64,000 bases of DNA from Myxococcus virescens (GCF_900101905.1 NZ_FNAJ01000001.1:1124862-1188861); one strand, 5' to 3'; positions 17,345 through 27,037 are shown, numbered from the stretch's first letter. Program-made: numbers and translations. Notes: generated by a model from the letters alone, not told the origin.

Positions 17345-19792
17345 ATGGCCCGTATCGCCGACGGAGTGGGGGACATCGCGAGCGACTTCAAGTTCGCGGT
17401 GCGGATGCTCCGGAAGGCCCCGGTCTTCACGCTGGTGGCCGTGCTGTGTCTGGCATTTGGGATTGGCGCCAACGCGGCCATCTTCAGCGTGGTGGATGCG
17501 GTGCTGCTCCGCCCGCTGCCCTACCACGAGCCAGGGCAGCTCGTTCGCCTCTTCGAGACGACACCGGCGCGGGACCCGACGTGGCGGGGCTCGGTGTCGT
17601 GGCCCAATTACCAGGACTGGTCCACCCAGCTCCCCTCGCTGGAAGGCGTGGCCGCCTACGAGTTCCAGGGCCGCAACCTGATGACGCCCGAGGGCGCGGA
17701 GCGGGTGAACGTGGTGGCGGCCACGGCCAACCTCTTCCAGCTCCTGGGCACGCCGCCCAAGCTGGGCCCCGGCTTCGCGCCCGGAGATGACCAGCCCGGG
17801 GCCGCGCCCGTCGTCGTCATCGGCGAGGGCCTGTGGCAGCGCCGCTTCGGAGCCGACCCGGGCCTCGTCGGACGCACGCTGACGCTGGACGGACAGCCGC
17901 ACACCGTGGTGGGCATCCTGCCCACGGCGGTGGGCTTTCCCGCGGGGGCCCGGATGGAGGTCTTCATCCCCTTCGTCCCCTCCGCGGACCGGGTGGACAA
18001 CCGGGGCTCGCACTTCCTGAGTGTCCTCGGGCGGCTGCGCCCGGGTGTCCCGCCCCAGACGCTCGCCGCGGAGCTGAAGGAAGTGGCGCGCCGCATCGAG
18101 GAAGAGCACCCCGCGCAGCAAGCCGGGCGAAGCGCCGCGGCGGTGTCCCTGTCGGAGACGGTGACGGGCAACGTGCGGCCCACGCTGCTGCTCCTGCAGG
18201 GCGCGGTGCTGCTGGTCCTGCTCATCGCATGCGCCAACGTGGCCAACCTGCTGCTCGCCCGGACCTCCACGCGGCAGCAGGAGATTGCCGTCCGCTTCGC
18301 ACTGGGCGCGAGCCGGGGACACATCGTGCGGCAGCTCCTGGTGGAGAGCCTGCTGCTGTCGCTGCTGGGCGCGCTGCTGGGCGTACTCCTGGGCGCCTGG
18401 GGTGTGAACGCCATGGGCAACCTGGTCCGGGCGTCCTTCCCACTCACCGGGGACCTTCCCCTCAACGGGCGGGTCCTCGGCTTCCTCCTGCTGATATCCG
18501 TGGGAAGCGCGCTCGCCTTCGGCCTGACACCGGCGCTCCAGGCCACGCGCACGCCGCTGCGCGCCAGCCTCGCCGAGCCAGGGGCCAAACAGTCTCCGTC
18601 GCGAGCGCACCGCTCCTTTCGCGGCGCGCTCGTCGTGACGGAGGTGGCCCTGTCGTTGGTGCTGCTCGTGGGAGCGGGGCTGCTGCTGCGAGGCTTTCTG
18701 AAGTTGCTGGGCACCGAGCCCGGGCTGGAGCCACGCCACGTCCTCACCGCCCACCTGCCCATCACCCCGAACCAGTACCCCCGGGAGGAGGTCGTCGAGC
18801 GCCTCTTCCAGCCCATCCTGGAGAAGGCCCGGACGCTCCCAGGCGTGGAGTCCGCGGCGCTCATCTCCCTGCTGCCCATCCAGACGGCGTGGACCAGCGG
18901 GGACTACGCCGTCGAGGGAGAGCTGCCGGCGGAGCCGGGCAAGACGCTGTTCGCGGAGTTCAGGACGACCAGCCCGGACCTGTTCAAGTCGCTGGGGATA
19001 CCGTTGCTGGCCGGCCGCGACTTCACCGAGGACGACGGCCGCGGCGCCGAGCAGGTCGTCATCGTCAACCAGGCCCTCGCCCGCCGGCACTTCGCGGGAA
19101 GCGAGGCCGTGGGACGCCGGCTGATCATCGGGGGCCAGCCCGTGGAAATCATCGGCGTGGTGGGAGACGTGCGGCAGGCGGGCCTGGACCAGCAGCCCCT
19201 CCCCGAGGTCCACCTCCCCTACAACCATCCGCGCTCCACGCTCTGGTATTTCCAAGCGGTGACGCTGGTGCTCAAGACACGCACGGCGCCCGCTGGCGTG
19301 GCGGCCACGCTGCGCGGCGCGGTGCGCGCCGTGGACTCCGAGCAGCCGCTCTACAACATCATGACCATGGAGGAGATCATCCAGCAGTCCGTCGCGGGAC
19401 GGCGCCTGAGCCTCACGCTCCTGGGCGCGTTCGCGCTCATCGCGCTGGTGCTGGCCACCGCGGGCCTCTACGGCGTCATCTCCTACCTCGTCTCGCAACG
19501 CACCCAGGAGATTGGCATCCGCATGGCGCTTGGGGCGCCTCCGGGCCGGGTGGTGCGGCTGGTCATGGACCAGGGCATGAAGATGGCGGGCTTGGGAATC
19601 GGCGTGGGGCTCGTCGCCGCCTTCGGCCTGTCCCGCTACATGGAAAGCCTGCTGTACGGCGTCAGCGGGACGGACCCACTGACCTTCGGCGTGTTCGCCC
19701 TGTTGCTGGGCGGCGTGGCGCTGCTGGCCACCTGGCTGCCCGCGCGCCGCGCCTCCCGCGTGGACCCCATCATCGCCATCCAGAAGCGATGA
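17345..19792 (+). CDS. MacB/FtsX-type ABC permease, duplicated orphan (ADOP-like)
   Basis: The product is 815 residues from the ATG at 17345 (GTG at 17339 is possible). It has two copies of the MacB layout: one N-terminal helix, a periplasmic MacB_PCD domain, then three helices. The first copy runs to about residue 400 ([31 protein letters not shown]), the second to the end ([31 protein letters not shown]). Single-chain duplicated permeases without their own ATPase are called ADOP in acidobacteria and are common in myxobacteria. No ATPase or membrane-fusion partner gene is nearby. Mechanotransmission for export of a lipoprotein or antibiotic is the usual guess for the family. Confidence 0.9.
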   Translation: MARIADGVGDIASDFKFAVRMLRKAPVFTLVAVLCLAFGIGANAAIFSVVDAVLLRPLPYHEPGQLVRLFETTPARDPTWRGSVSWPNYQDWSTQLPSLEGVAAYEFQGRNLMTPEGAERVNVVAATANLFQLLGTPPKLGPGFAPGDDQPGAAPVVVIGEGLWQRRFGADPGLVGRTLTLDGQPHTVVGILPTAVGFPAGARMEVFIPFVPSADRVDNRGSHFLSVLGRLRPGVPPQTLAAELKEVARRIEEEHPAQQAGRSAAAVSLSETVTGNVRPTLLLLQGAVLLVLLIACANVANLLLARTSTRQQEIAVRFALGASRGHIVRQLLVESLLLSLLGALLGVLLGAWGVNAMGNLVRASFPLTGDLPLNGRVLGFLLLISVGSALAFGLTPALQATRTPLRASLAEPGAKQSPSRAHRSFRGALVVTEVALSLVLLVGAGLLLRGFLKLLGTEPGLEPRHVLTAHLPITPNQYPREEVVERLFQPILEKARTLPGVESAALISLLPIQTAWTSGDYAVEGELPAEPGKTLFAEFRTTSPDLFKSLGIPLLAGRDFTEDDGRGAEQVVIVNQALARRHFAGSEAVGRRLIIGGQPVEIIGVVGDVRQAGLDQQPLPEVHLPYNHPRSTLWYFQAVTLVLKTRTAPAGVAATLRGAVRAVDSEQPLYNIMTMEEIIQQSVAGRRLSLTLLGAFALIALVLATAGLYGVISYLVSQRTQEIGIRMALGAPPGRVVRLVMDQGMKMAGLGIGVGLVAAFGLSRYMESLLYGVSGTDPLTFGVFALLLGGVALLATWLPARRASRVDPIIAIQKR

Positions 19793-19800
19793 CGGGGTGC

Positions 19801-19837
19801 TGTCCCTCGCGCCCGGGGCCTCCAGGAGCGAGGGACA
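19801..19837. terminator. Bidirectional terminator hairpin
   Basis: TGTCCCTCGC at 19801-19810 pairs perfectly with GCGAGGGACA at 19828-19837 across a 17-base loop. It fills the 58 bp between the converging permease and radical SAM genes. Confidence 0.6.
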
Positions 19838-19850
19838 CGGGCCCCCGGCC

Positions 19851-21905
19851 TCAGGACGCTTCGCGCAGCGCTGTCAGCTCCTCCACGTCCTCGGGCACCG
19901 GGTCCAGCGCGGCCGACAGCGCGGGATAGGCGGTGAGCAGGTCCTCCACCTTGGCGCCGAACTGGAGCCACCCGACGATGCGCACCGCGTCCTCGTTGGT
20001 GATGCACACCCGGCGCAACCGCCGGTTCACCACGAAGTGACGCTTGCCCTCGGGCGTGTCGAATTCATAGCCCCGCAGCAACTCCGCCGCGGAATAGCCC
20101 CGGTCCGAATCCTCGACCTCGGCGAAGGCCTTCTTCAGTGCGTCCCGCCCATAGCGGCTGAGCAGCAGCAGCAGGTGCTCCCGGTCCACCCAGTGCCCGT
20201 GCTGGTAGACCTTCCGCTCGCGCTTGAGGCGGTTGTAGCGCTCCAGCATGGCCTGCGCGCCAGCCGCGTCCAGCCCCGTGGCGGGCTCGTATTCATAGAA
20301 GAGGTCCAGCACGGTGTCCGTGCGCGGCTTGAAGGTCTTCACGCCGAACTGCTCGGGCGACAGGTGGATGGGCGCGTTGTGCTCGAAGACGAAGGTCCCC
20401 GTTCCCTCCGAGTGCAGGATGTCCGAATGCCCCAGCAGGAACTGGACGGTCTCCTCCGCCTCGGCCTCCGTCTCCGTGGGGAAGCCGAAGAAGTTGAAGG
20501 TATGGCTCCAGATGCCCGCGTCGTGCGCGAACTGGAGATTGTCCACCATCACCTTCTGCGTGTTGTTCTTGCGCATGTGGCGCTGCACGCGCTCGGACGC
20601 CGTCTCCAGCCCGATGTAGAGCGAGCGGAAGCCGATGTCGTGCATGTTCTGGAAGTCCTCCCGCGTGAAGTACTTCTCGAACTTGTAGAGCGCGGTGAAG
20701 AAGTAGCGCCCCTTGGGGACGGCGGGCGGCAACATGCGGAAGAGCTTGGGCGGCAGCGCCTCGTCGTTGAACGCGAAGTGCCGGACGCCATGGCGCGCGT
20801 TGAGCACCTCCAGGTCCTTGGCAATCATCTCGGGCGCGCGCATGCGGTAGCGGTCGCCGTAAATCATGCCGTGGTAGCAGAACGCGCACTTCCCCCAGTA
20901 GCAGCCGCGCGTCGTCAGCAGCGGCAGGACAATCTCGGGGGACAGGTACTCATCCAGCGGCAGCCCCCCGAAATCCGGCGTGGGGACCTCGCTCATCGGC
21001 AGTGAGTCCCCCAGCGGCGTCAGCACCAGGTTCTCACCCTCCATGAAGGCGAAGTTGGGCGGGCGGTCTCCCCGTGGGTCTTCCACGGACAGAAAGCGGT
21101 CCAACGGGCGCTCGCCCTCGTACCGGCAGATGAAGTCGAAGCACCTGCCGAACAGCTGGGTGACCCACGTGCTTTCCTTCTCCACCAGACGGGAGAACAC
21201 GCTGCCCCCCACCAGCACCGGGACGTCCGGATGACGCTGCTTCAGCACACGGCAGAGCGTGAGTCCCGCGACAATCTGCTCGGTGCCGATGATGGACACG
21301 CCGAAGTAGCGAGGCAGCTGCTTGACGCCCGCGACCTGCTCCTCGAAGAACGCGATGAAGGGGTTGGCGTTGCGGTTGTCGATGAAGGCGAGCAGTGACG
21401 GAATGGAGCCCAGGACGTCGCCGTCCTGGAGTGACGTCGTCCCCACCTCGATGACGGGCTCCGCCGCGGAGAACGCCGCGAGCAGCGCCTTGAGCGCGTC
21501 CACGCTGTCCTTGAAGCGCTCCACCGTGCCGTAGGTATCGCCGGTGCGCAGCCCCTCCACCTGGACGATGAGCTGCTCATACTCCTCCAGCGTCGCCAGC
21601 GCCTGCAGGCACCGGGCGCGGTAGAGGCGGTGCTCATCCGTCAGCGCCGCGATGAAGCGCTCCAGCCGCGCCCGCGCCAGGGGCAGTCGCGCCCGGCTGA
21701 TGAACCAGCGGTAGAAGACGACGTTCCAGTCGTCCTGGTGGACGCGGTGGCCCTTCTGCTCCAGGTAGGCCTTGAGCGACGGGGTGCTCAGGAAGGGCTG
21801 GAGCGGAGACCACTGCGGAGGGAAGACGAGATGAAGGTCCGGTCGCGAGCTGTCGCGGGCCTCCTGGGGGGTGTCACCGGGCCGCTGCGTCAAGGGCGTT
21901 TCCAT
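19851..21905 (-). CDS. B12-binding-type radical SAM protein, possible peptide-modifying enzyme
   Basis: The product is 684 residues from the ATG at 21905, which follows GGAGG at good spacing. The opening HLVFPPQWSPLQPFLSTPSLKAYLEQKG-type text and a Rossmann-like region about 200-270 (VSIIGTEQIVAGL, PVLVGGSVFSRL) resemble the cobalamin-binding half of class B radical SAM enzymes. No DxHxxG cobalamin ligand motif is evident, so B12 binding is unproved. The [4Fe-4S] cysteines are 335, 340 and 343 in TTRGCYWGKCAFCYHG, spaced C-x4-C-x2-C rather than the standard C-x3-C-x2-C. Similar spacing and a WG pair occur in RiPP-maturation radical SAM enzymes. It lies 141 bp downstream of a small polyglutamine-protein gene on the same strand, which may encode its substrate. 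Confidence 0.87.
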   Translation of the reverse strand: METPLTQRPGDTPQEARDSSRPDLHLVFPPQWSPLQPFLSTPSLKAYLEQKGHRVHQDDWNVVFYRWFISRARLPLARARLERFIAALTDEHRLYRARCLQALATLEEYEQLIVQVEGLRTGDTYGTVERFKDSVDALKALLAAFSAAEPVIEVGTTSLQDGDVLGSIPSLLAFIDNRNANPFIAFFEEQVAGVKQLPRYFGVSIIGTEQIVAGLTLCRVLKQRHPDVPVLVGGSVFSRLVEKESTWVTQLFGRCFDFICRYEGERPLDRFLSVEDPRGDRPPNFAFMEGENLVLTPLGDSLPMSEVPTPDFGGLPLDEYLSPEIVLPLLTTRGCYWGKCAFCYHGMIYGDRYRMRAPEMIAKDLEVLNARHGVRHFAFNDEALPPKLFRMLPPAVPKGRYFFTALYKFEKYFTREDFQNMHDIGFRSLYIGLETASERVQRHMRKNNTQKVMVDNLQFAHDAGIWSHTFNFFGFPTETEAEAEETVQFLLGHSDILHSEGTGTFVFEHNAPIHLSPEQFGVKTFKPRTDTVLDLFYEYEPATGLDAAGAQAMLERYNRLKRERKVYQHGHWVDREHLLLLLSRYGRDALKKAFAEVEDSDRGYSAAELLRGYEFDTPEGKRHFVVNRRLRRVCITNEDAVRIVGWLQFGAKVEDLLTAYPALSAALDPVPEDVEELTALREAS

Positions 21906-22046
21906 GGGCCAGAACCTCCATGTGCTGGGCTGAACCGACAAGGCTGTGCGTCATCGCGCGCCGGGAGCGCTCCCATGAATTGAATGCCCCCGAAGAAGCG
22001 CTGCCTCCCAACAGGAAGGCAGCGCTGACAACAGACTTCGATGGAG

Positions 22047-22319
22047 CTATGCGAGGCCCAGGTCCGCGACGAGCGACTGGAGCATCACCGGCTTGCCGCT
22101 GGCCATGGTGCCAGGCTTCACGACCTGTTGCTGTTGCTGTTGCTGCTGCTGCTGGACCTCGGTCGTCGGGAAGCTGACGTTGCTGACGCCAATGGTGTCA
22201 TTCACCACGGGCTTCAGGGTCGCGGCGTTGCTGGCGAAGGCTCCGAAGAGCACCGTCAGGGCAGCCGGTGAGGCGAGTGCGCGAATCGTACGACGAGAAC
22301 CCTTCTTCGAGTCGTCCAT
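22047..22319 (-). CDS. Small exported polyglutamine protein, candidate peptide substrate of the radical SAM enzyme
   Basis: The 90-residue product starts at the ATG at 22319 after a strong CCGGAGG site. Residues 1-10 are charged, 11-32 are a signal-peptide-like stretch (RTIRALASPAALTVLFGAFASNA), and the rest is a low-complexity tail with ten glutamines at 56-65 flanked by TTEV and VVKPG. The C-terminus reads VMLQSLVADLGLA. I recognise no family. The short length, low complexity and position directly before a radical SAM gene are what one expects of a ribosomal peptide precursor, though a signal peptide is unusual for that class. It may equally be a plain secreted protein. Confidence 0.72.
   Translation of the reverse strand: MDDSKKGSRRTIRALASPAALTVLFGAFASNAATLKPVVNDTIGVSNVSFPTTEVQQQQQQQQQQVVKPGTMASGKPVMLQSLVADLGLA
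22125..22154 (-). repeat. CAG/CAA trinucleotide tract (ten Gln codons)
   Basis: Ten consecutive glutamine codons, four CAG and then alternating CAA and CAG on the coding strand, form a 30-bp microsatellite inside the small exported protein. Such tracts can change length by slippage. Confidence 0.95.
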
Positions 22320-22556
22320 GCGTACCTCCGGGGGTGTTGTTTTTGTCTGCGACCCGTTCAGGTCTTCACGCATCACCTGTCCGGGCGTCTTGATTGTCCA
22401 TGACCCTCTCACGACATATCAAGACGCGCCCCGACAAAAACAAACACCCCACCGCCACCATGACTGAATGACTTTATCAGACACCCGAAACGGCGAGCGC
22501 GGGCCTCCGGCGCACCGGGGCCTCGCGACGAATTGGAGGCGGGCAGCGCCTGGGAC

Positions 22557-23009
22557 TCAAGGCGTCGGAGGCGGAGGCGGCGGGGGCGGCTCCGGCGTGG
22601 GAGGCAGGGCCAGCCCCGGGAACTCCGCCGCCGTGCCAGTGAACACCATACGCGTGCCGCCACGGAGGACCTCGAACTCGAAGGACAAGGGCGCTCCGGT
22701 GCGCCAGACGAAGAGGATGTCCGATGGGCGGGAAATCTGCTGCGTGTTGATGCGCACGATGACGTCGTTCTTCTGGAAGGGCCAGAACGCCACCGGAGAA
22801 GACTCGGTCACGACCACCGCGCTGAGGTCACGCACCGTCTTGAGCTCGACCACCAGGCTCGCACCATTGGCCTGCATGGAGACGCGGTCCGTTGAGGCAC
22901 GGGTGCTGGCGGAGTTCACCGTGGCCGCCCTTTCACGCGAGGAGTTCGCGGCATGACTCGGGCCTGCGCTGGCCACGAGCAAACCCAGAATCAGGATGGG
23001 ACTGTTCAC
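22557..23009 (-). CDS. Exported PDZ-like protein with proline-rich tail
   Basis: The product is 150 residues from a GTG at 23009 after GGAAGGTCGCCT. A signal peptide (LILGLLVASAGPSHA) is followed by a short linker and a PDZ-like domain at about 50-127, where FQKNDVIVRINTQQISRPSDILFVW matches the G-D-x-I-x-x-(I/V)-N core of secretion-type PDZ domains, with Lys/Asn in place of the first Gly. The last 20 residues are almost all proline. It should be periplasmic and bind a peptide tail. It lies 237 bp upstream of the polyglutamine gene on the same strand, so the two may act together. Confidence 0.72.
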   Translation of the reverse strand: MNSPILILGLLVASAGPSHAANSSRERAATVNSASTRASTDRVSMQANGASLVVELKTVRDLSAVVVTESSPVAFWPFQKNDVIVRINTQQISRPSDILFVWRTGAPLSFEFEVLRGGTRMVFTGTAAEFPGLALPPTPEPPPPPPPPTP

Positions 23010-23444
23010 AGGCGACCTTCCTTGTGGAGGTGGACTGCGGGACGACGAGAGGAGCGGCTCCGGACCCGGGCCTGTCGCACGGCTCAGCGAGGCCCTGCCT
23101 TTTCAGACCATCGGCATGGACGACAGGCTTCATGGCTGCGACATGAAGCAGCGCACGAAGAGATAATCCAACCATGACTAGCGGTCAAATCACGACGGCC
23201 CATCTGTGAATGCAGCCATTTCGCACCGACACGACGAGGCGCGCAACGACAGGACTCTCGTTTGGATCCCCCCGTATTTCCTGGCAAGAACCAGTCCCAT
23301 CACGGATGTCTGGATGCCGGGTTGTTACATTTCATGTCACAACTGGGACTTTCCCGACACCGGCGACGACCGCGTGCGTCGAGCCTTGCTCCAGGCAGGC
23401 TCGGACGCACGCCGCCATCCAGCGCCTCACGCAGTCACGGCGCG
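23010..23444. other. 435-bp non-coding gap
   Basis: This stretch lies upstream of the PDZ-like gene and downstream of the ELWxxDGT lipoprotein stop. Apart from the candidate promoter at 23160-23188 I see no open frame with a ribosome site, no RNA gene and no strong hairpin. It is somewhat less GC-rich around 23160-23340 than its neighbours. Confidence 0.6.
23160..23188 (-). promoter_or_regulatory. Sigma-70-type promoter for the PDZ-like gene
   Basis: On the minus strand TTGACC (23188-23183) and TATCTC (23165-23160) are separated by 17 bases, about 150 bp upstream of the GTG start at 23009. It is the only good -35 in the gap. Confidence 0.35.
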
Positions 23445-24926
23445 TCAGCGCGCGAGGCGCTCCTGGGCGGGGCATGCCACGTTGGTCGGCATGGCCCACA
23501 GCGCGTCACCCCAGGTGTTGGAGTAGGCGCGGAAGAACACGGTGCCGCCCACGCGGGTGAAGGCCTCGGGCGAGGAGCCGCCCAGGGGGCTGAGGTCCGC
23601 GACGAGACCTGTCCGCTCGGGCGTGCCGTCCGTCACCCAGGGCTCCAGGCCCGTGCCACCCTCGTTCGAGCTGAAGAGCAGCGTCCCGGCGCCGGTGTCG
23701 AAGAGCGGCGAGGCCCACTCATCGGACGTCGACAGGCCCCGGCTGAGCTCCCGCGTCCCGGCCGCCGTGCCATCCGTCACCCAGAGGCTCACCTCGCGAG
23801 GCGCGGGCCCAGGCGTGCCGATGCCCACGGACAGATAGAGCTTCCCGCCCGCGCGCACCGCCATCTGCGCGAAGGGCCACGCGCCGGGCTGACCCGCGTA
23901 GCGATTGGGCAACGTGGTCACCGTCTCCTTGCCACCGCCCGCGAGCGACACCCTCGACACCCTCAAGGCTGTCCCTCCCCCGACCACGGACGACAGATAG
24001 ACGTGCCCACCCAGGGCCCCCAGCAGCCGGACATCGCCACCGAAGGACTCCAGGCGCACGGTGCCGCCCGGAGTCCCGTCCGTCTTCCAGACCTCGGTGA
24101 TGGCCCCCGAGTCCCAGAAGGTGAAGACACCCACGCCCGTCTCGGTATGCGCCCAGCCGGAGAGAGAGATCCGCTCCGCGTCCAGACGCTTGACCCGCAT
24201 GGTTCCCGCGGCCGTTCCATCCGTCCGCCACAGCCAGGTGCCCGCCCCCGTGCTGCTCATGGTGAACAAGCGCGCCCCCGCCACCTCCAGCGAGCGTGAC
24301 GACACCTCCTGGTCCGGTCCGTAGGCCATGAGCTGGAACGTCCCCGCCTCCGTCCCATCGGAGCGCCACAGCGACACCCCGGCTCCCGCGGAGGGGTTCC
24401 GGAAGAAGGTCAGCACGTCCCCTGCCTGTCCCAGGTAGGACAGCGAGGAACTGGCGGTCCCCGGCTCGAGGTCCCTGACGAGCCGCGTGCCCGCTCCCGT
24501 CCCATCACTGACCCACAACTCCCTTCCAAATGGCGACGCATTCACCATGAAGAAGAGGCGGGCGCCCACCGGCGTGAACCCGCTCAGTCCCTGGTAGCCC
24601 GGTCCCGGCGCGATGAACGCCTTCACGGGCACGGTGCCCACGGAGGTCCCGTCACTGCGCCACAGGGTGGCGCGGTCTCCGTAGAGGTCCGACCCGAAGT
24701 AGAGCGTGCCCTGCACGTTCGTCAGTGAGTCGGGCACCGGCACGTTGGGGGACGGGAGCGGCGCGCCCGGAGGCAGGATGTCCTTCACCTTGTAGACGGT
24801 GCCCCCGGGAGCACAGGCATGTGCCTGGACCCGCGCGTCCCCAGTGGCGGCGCTCACGTCCTCCTCGACACCACCACAGCCCAGCATCCCCAGCCCCGCG
24901 AGAACACACCAGCTTCCAACGCGCAT
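23445..24926 (-). CDS. ELWxxDGT-repeat lipoprotein
   Basis: The product is 493 residues from the ATG at 24926, after GGAGAGGAG. A lipoprotein signal with the Cys in GMLGCGG leads into about eight repeats of 45-60 residues that carry the mark ELWVSDGTGAGT, LWRSDGTEAGT, LWVTDGTAAGT and similar. This ELWxxDGT repeat is a known extracellular bacterial repeat, usually folding as a beta propeller. No enzyme motif is visible; a surface or secreted binding role is inferred. It is divergent from the small Cys-rich lipoprotein at 25142 with a shared 215-bp regulatory gap. Confidence 0.9.
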   Translation of the reverse strand: MRVGSWCVLAGLGMLGCGGVEEDVSAATGDARVQAHACAPGGTVYKVKDILPPGAPLPSPNVPVPDSLTNVQGTLYFGSDLYGDRATLWRSDGTSVGTVPVKAFIAPGPGYQGLSGFTPVGARLFFMVNASPFGRELWVSDGTGAGTRLVRDLEPGTASSSLSYLGQAGDVLTFFRNPSAGAGVSLWRSDGTEAGTFQLMAYGPDQEVSSRSLEVAGARLFTMSSTGAGTWLWRTDGTAAGTMRVKRLDAERISLSGWAHTETGVGVFTFWDSGAITEVWKTDGTPGGTVRLESFGGDVRLLGALGGHVYLSSVVGGGTALRVSRVSLAGGGKETVTTLPNRYAGQPGAWPFAQMAVRAGGKLYLSVGIGTPGPAPREVSLWVTDGTAAGTRELSRGLSTSDEWASPLFDTGAGTLLFSSNEGGTGLEPWVTDGTPERTGLVADLSPLGGSSPEAFTRVGGTVFFRAYSNTWGDALWAMPTNVACPAQERLAR

Positions 24927-25141
24927 GTGCACCACTCCTCTCCGGCCCGAAACCGGGGGACGGTGGGAAGCAAGGTGGCGAACGCCCATTGCCCTGGAGG
25001 GCCGGCCGCTTCAGGAAATCCGACGTCCCGATGGGAAGTGCTGGTGCGGTTGTCCTCCGCGGCAACACTCGGCACGTGCTTTCAGCGAATGACGTGGTTG
25101 ATGCATCATCCCTGGAGTCCACTCCTGGAAGGAGCCGAGCC

Positions 25142-25465
25142 ATGAAAGCCTCCCGTCTCATCGCCTCGCTGACCGCGTGTCTCTCCTTGTCGCTCATCGC
25201 CTGCGGTGGCGGAGAGGCCGACCTGGACGTCCCCGAGGGTGAGGCCCCCATCAGCGTCGAGCAGGGCCTGGGCTACCCGCCGCACTGCCCCAATGGAGAC
25301 CTCATCTACTGGCTCGAGAACGTGCAGGCCTGTACGGCGAAGTGCGGAAACACGCGTCAGAACGGCCAGCCCGCGACCCAGTACGCGGCGTGTCAGTCCA
25401 ACATCACGGGCACGCGCACGCTCATCAACGTGCGTTACTGCATCCCCGGCTGCGAACTGCTTTGA
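25142..25465 (+). CDS. Small cysteine-rich lipoprotein
   Basis: This 107-residue protein has a lipoprotein signal peptide with Cys20 in LSLIACGGG. The mature part carries six cysteines (PPHCPNG, ACTAKC, AACQ, YCIPGC), likely forming three disulphides, and no recognised domain. The ATG at 25142 follows GGAAGGAG; the frame is open further upstream but without a site. Proteins of this shape are numerous and lineage-specific in myxobacteria. I cannot give a function. Confidence 0.78.
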   Translation: MKASRLIASLTACLSLSLIACGGGEADLDVPEGEAPISVEQGLGYPPHCPNGDLIYWLENVQACTAKCGNTRQNGQPATQYAACQSNITGTRTLINVRYCIPGCELL

Positions 25466-25618
25466 GTCGACGTCCAGCCTGGGCAGCGCGTGCGCATTCC
25501 AACGGCACACGTCAGACCCACGCCATGGAATGTCCCCACTGATGGCGACTGGCTTCGAGAGAAGGCTTTGCCTTCTCCCGAAGCGGGCACGTCGGATGGA
25601 ACGCAGGGGGCCTGAAAC

Positions 25619-27037
25619 GTGGACGAGCCTGGACATCGCTTTGGAAGCGCCGTGGTCATGGGCGGCAGCATGGCGGGGCTGCTGAGCGCCCGCGCGCTCG
25701 CGGACCACTTCGAGAAAGTCATCATCCTGGAGCGGGACTCGCTCCCCGGCACGCACGCGGCGCGCAAGGGTGTTCCCCAGGGCACGCACGTCCACGTGAT
25801 GCTGGACGCGGGTCACCGCCTCCTGGAGCGCTTCTTCCCCGGCCTCCTCCAGGACCTCCAGGACCAGGGGGCCGCGCTCATCGATTCGAGCCGGGACGTC
25901 GCGTGGCACCACTTCGGCGTCTGGAAGTCGCGCGTCCCCCAGGGCCTCCCCCTGCTGGTGTGTACGCGTCCCTTCCTGGAATGGCACGTGCTGCGCCGGG
26001 TGCTGGCGCTGCCCAACGTCGAGTTTCACGGCGGCGTCTCGGTCGAAGGGCTGCTCACGGACGCCTCCCACCAGCGCGTCACCGGCGTGCGGTTGAAGAA
26101 GGCCGGCGTGGAGGAACCGCTGGAGGCCGCGCTGGTGGTGGATGCCACGGGCCGGGGCTCGCGTGCGCCCCAGTGGCTGGAGGCCCTGGGCCATGCACGT
26201 CCCGAAGAGGAACAGGTGCGGGTGGACCTCGCGTACACCACCCGCCTCTACGAACCTCCCGCGCACCGCCAGGAGGACTGGAAGGTGCTCATGCAGTACC
26301 CGTGTCCGCCGGTGAACTGGCGCGCGGGCTTCATCTCCCGCGTGGAGCAGGACCGCTGGATTGTCACCCTCAATGGGTACTTCGGTGAGCACGCGCCCAC
26401 GGACGACGAAGGCTTCCTCGCGTTCGCCCGCTCACTGCCCCAGCCAGACCTGTACGCCTGCCTGCGGGAGGCCCGGCCGTTGGGTCCGCTCACCCTGCAC
26501 AAGGTGAAGGAGAGCCGCTGGCGGCACTATGAACGCCTCGCGCGCTTCCCGGAGAACTGGGTCATCGTCGGTGACGCCGTGTGTGCCTTCAACCCCGTCT
26601 TCGGCCAGGGCATGTCGGTGGCGGCCCAGGGCGCGGCGCTGCTCCACGCCTGCATCGAAGAGCAGGCCAGGCGCTTCCCCACGACGCTCGACGGACTCGC
26701 CCAGCGCTTCCGCAAACGCCTGTCCGACACCATCCGCCTGCCCTGGTTCATGGGCACGAACATCGACCTGCAGTACCCGCAGGCCGTCGGCCAGCGGAAG
26801 CCCGGCGTGGGGGTGCTGCACTGGTACATCCGGCGGATGATGGAGCGCAGCTCCCGGGACGCCGCCGTGCACCGGCAGTTCAACCGCCTCCTGCATCTCC
26901 AGGCAGGGCTGGGCGCCGTCCTCCAGCCTTCAGTGGCCCTGCCAGTGCTCGCGGACGGCGCCCGAGCGCTGTTCATGCCCCTGCATGCGCGGGCGAACAC
27001 AGACATCCGCCCGGCCCTGCCCGCCTCATCTCCATGA
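25619..27037 (+). CDS. FAD-dependent monooxygenase/hydroxylase
   Basis: The product is 472 residues from a GTG at 25619. The N-terminal dinucleotide site reads AVVMGGSMAGLLSARAL with a Glu at the end of the second strand (IILERD). The second FAD motif is WVIVGDAVCAFNPVFGQGMSVAAQGAALL near residue 315, the GD motif of the group A flavoprotein hydroxylases. The DG motif between them is replaced by LVVDATGRGSRAP. Relatives act on aromatic or polyketide substrates, so it may be a tailoring or detoxifying enzyme. The nearest downstream genes are the siderophore importer, 193 bp away and behind their own promoter. Confidence 0.87.
   Translation: MDEPGHRFGSAVVMGGSMAGLLSARALADHFEKVIILERDSLPGTHAARKGVPQGTHVHVMLDAGHRLLERFFPGLLQDLQDQGAALIDSSRDVAWHHFGVWKSRVPQGLPLLVCTRPFLEWHVLRRVLALPNVEFHGGVSVEGLLTDASHQRVTGVRLKKAGVEEPLEAALVVDATGRGSRAPQWLEALGHARPEEEQVRVDLAYTTRLYEPPAHRQEDWKVLMQYPCPPVNWRAGFISRVEQDRWIVTLNGYFGEHAPTDDEGFLAFARSLPQPDLYACLREARPLGPLTLHKVKESRWRHYERLARFPENWVIVGDAVCAFNPVFGQGMSVAAQGAALLHACIEEQARRFPTTLDGLAQRFRKRLSDTIRLPWFMGTNIDLQYPQAVGQRKPGVGVLHWYIRRMMERSSRDAAVHRQFNRLLHLQAGLGAVLQPSVALPVLADGARALFMPLHARANTDIRPALPASSP

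Noticed and set aside
22480..22530. Possible terminator between the PDZ-like and polyglutamine genes
   Set aside because: The stem (GGCC/CCGG elements) needs a bulge and has no T tract.
23084..23560. Several short open frames in the gap at 23010-23444
   Set aside because: None has a convincing ribosome site, and their products are Arg/His/Pro-rich, as expected from GC-rich non-coding DNA.
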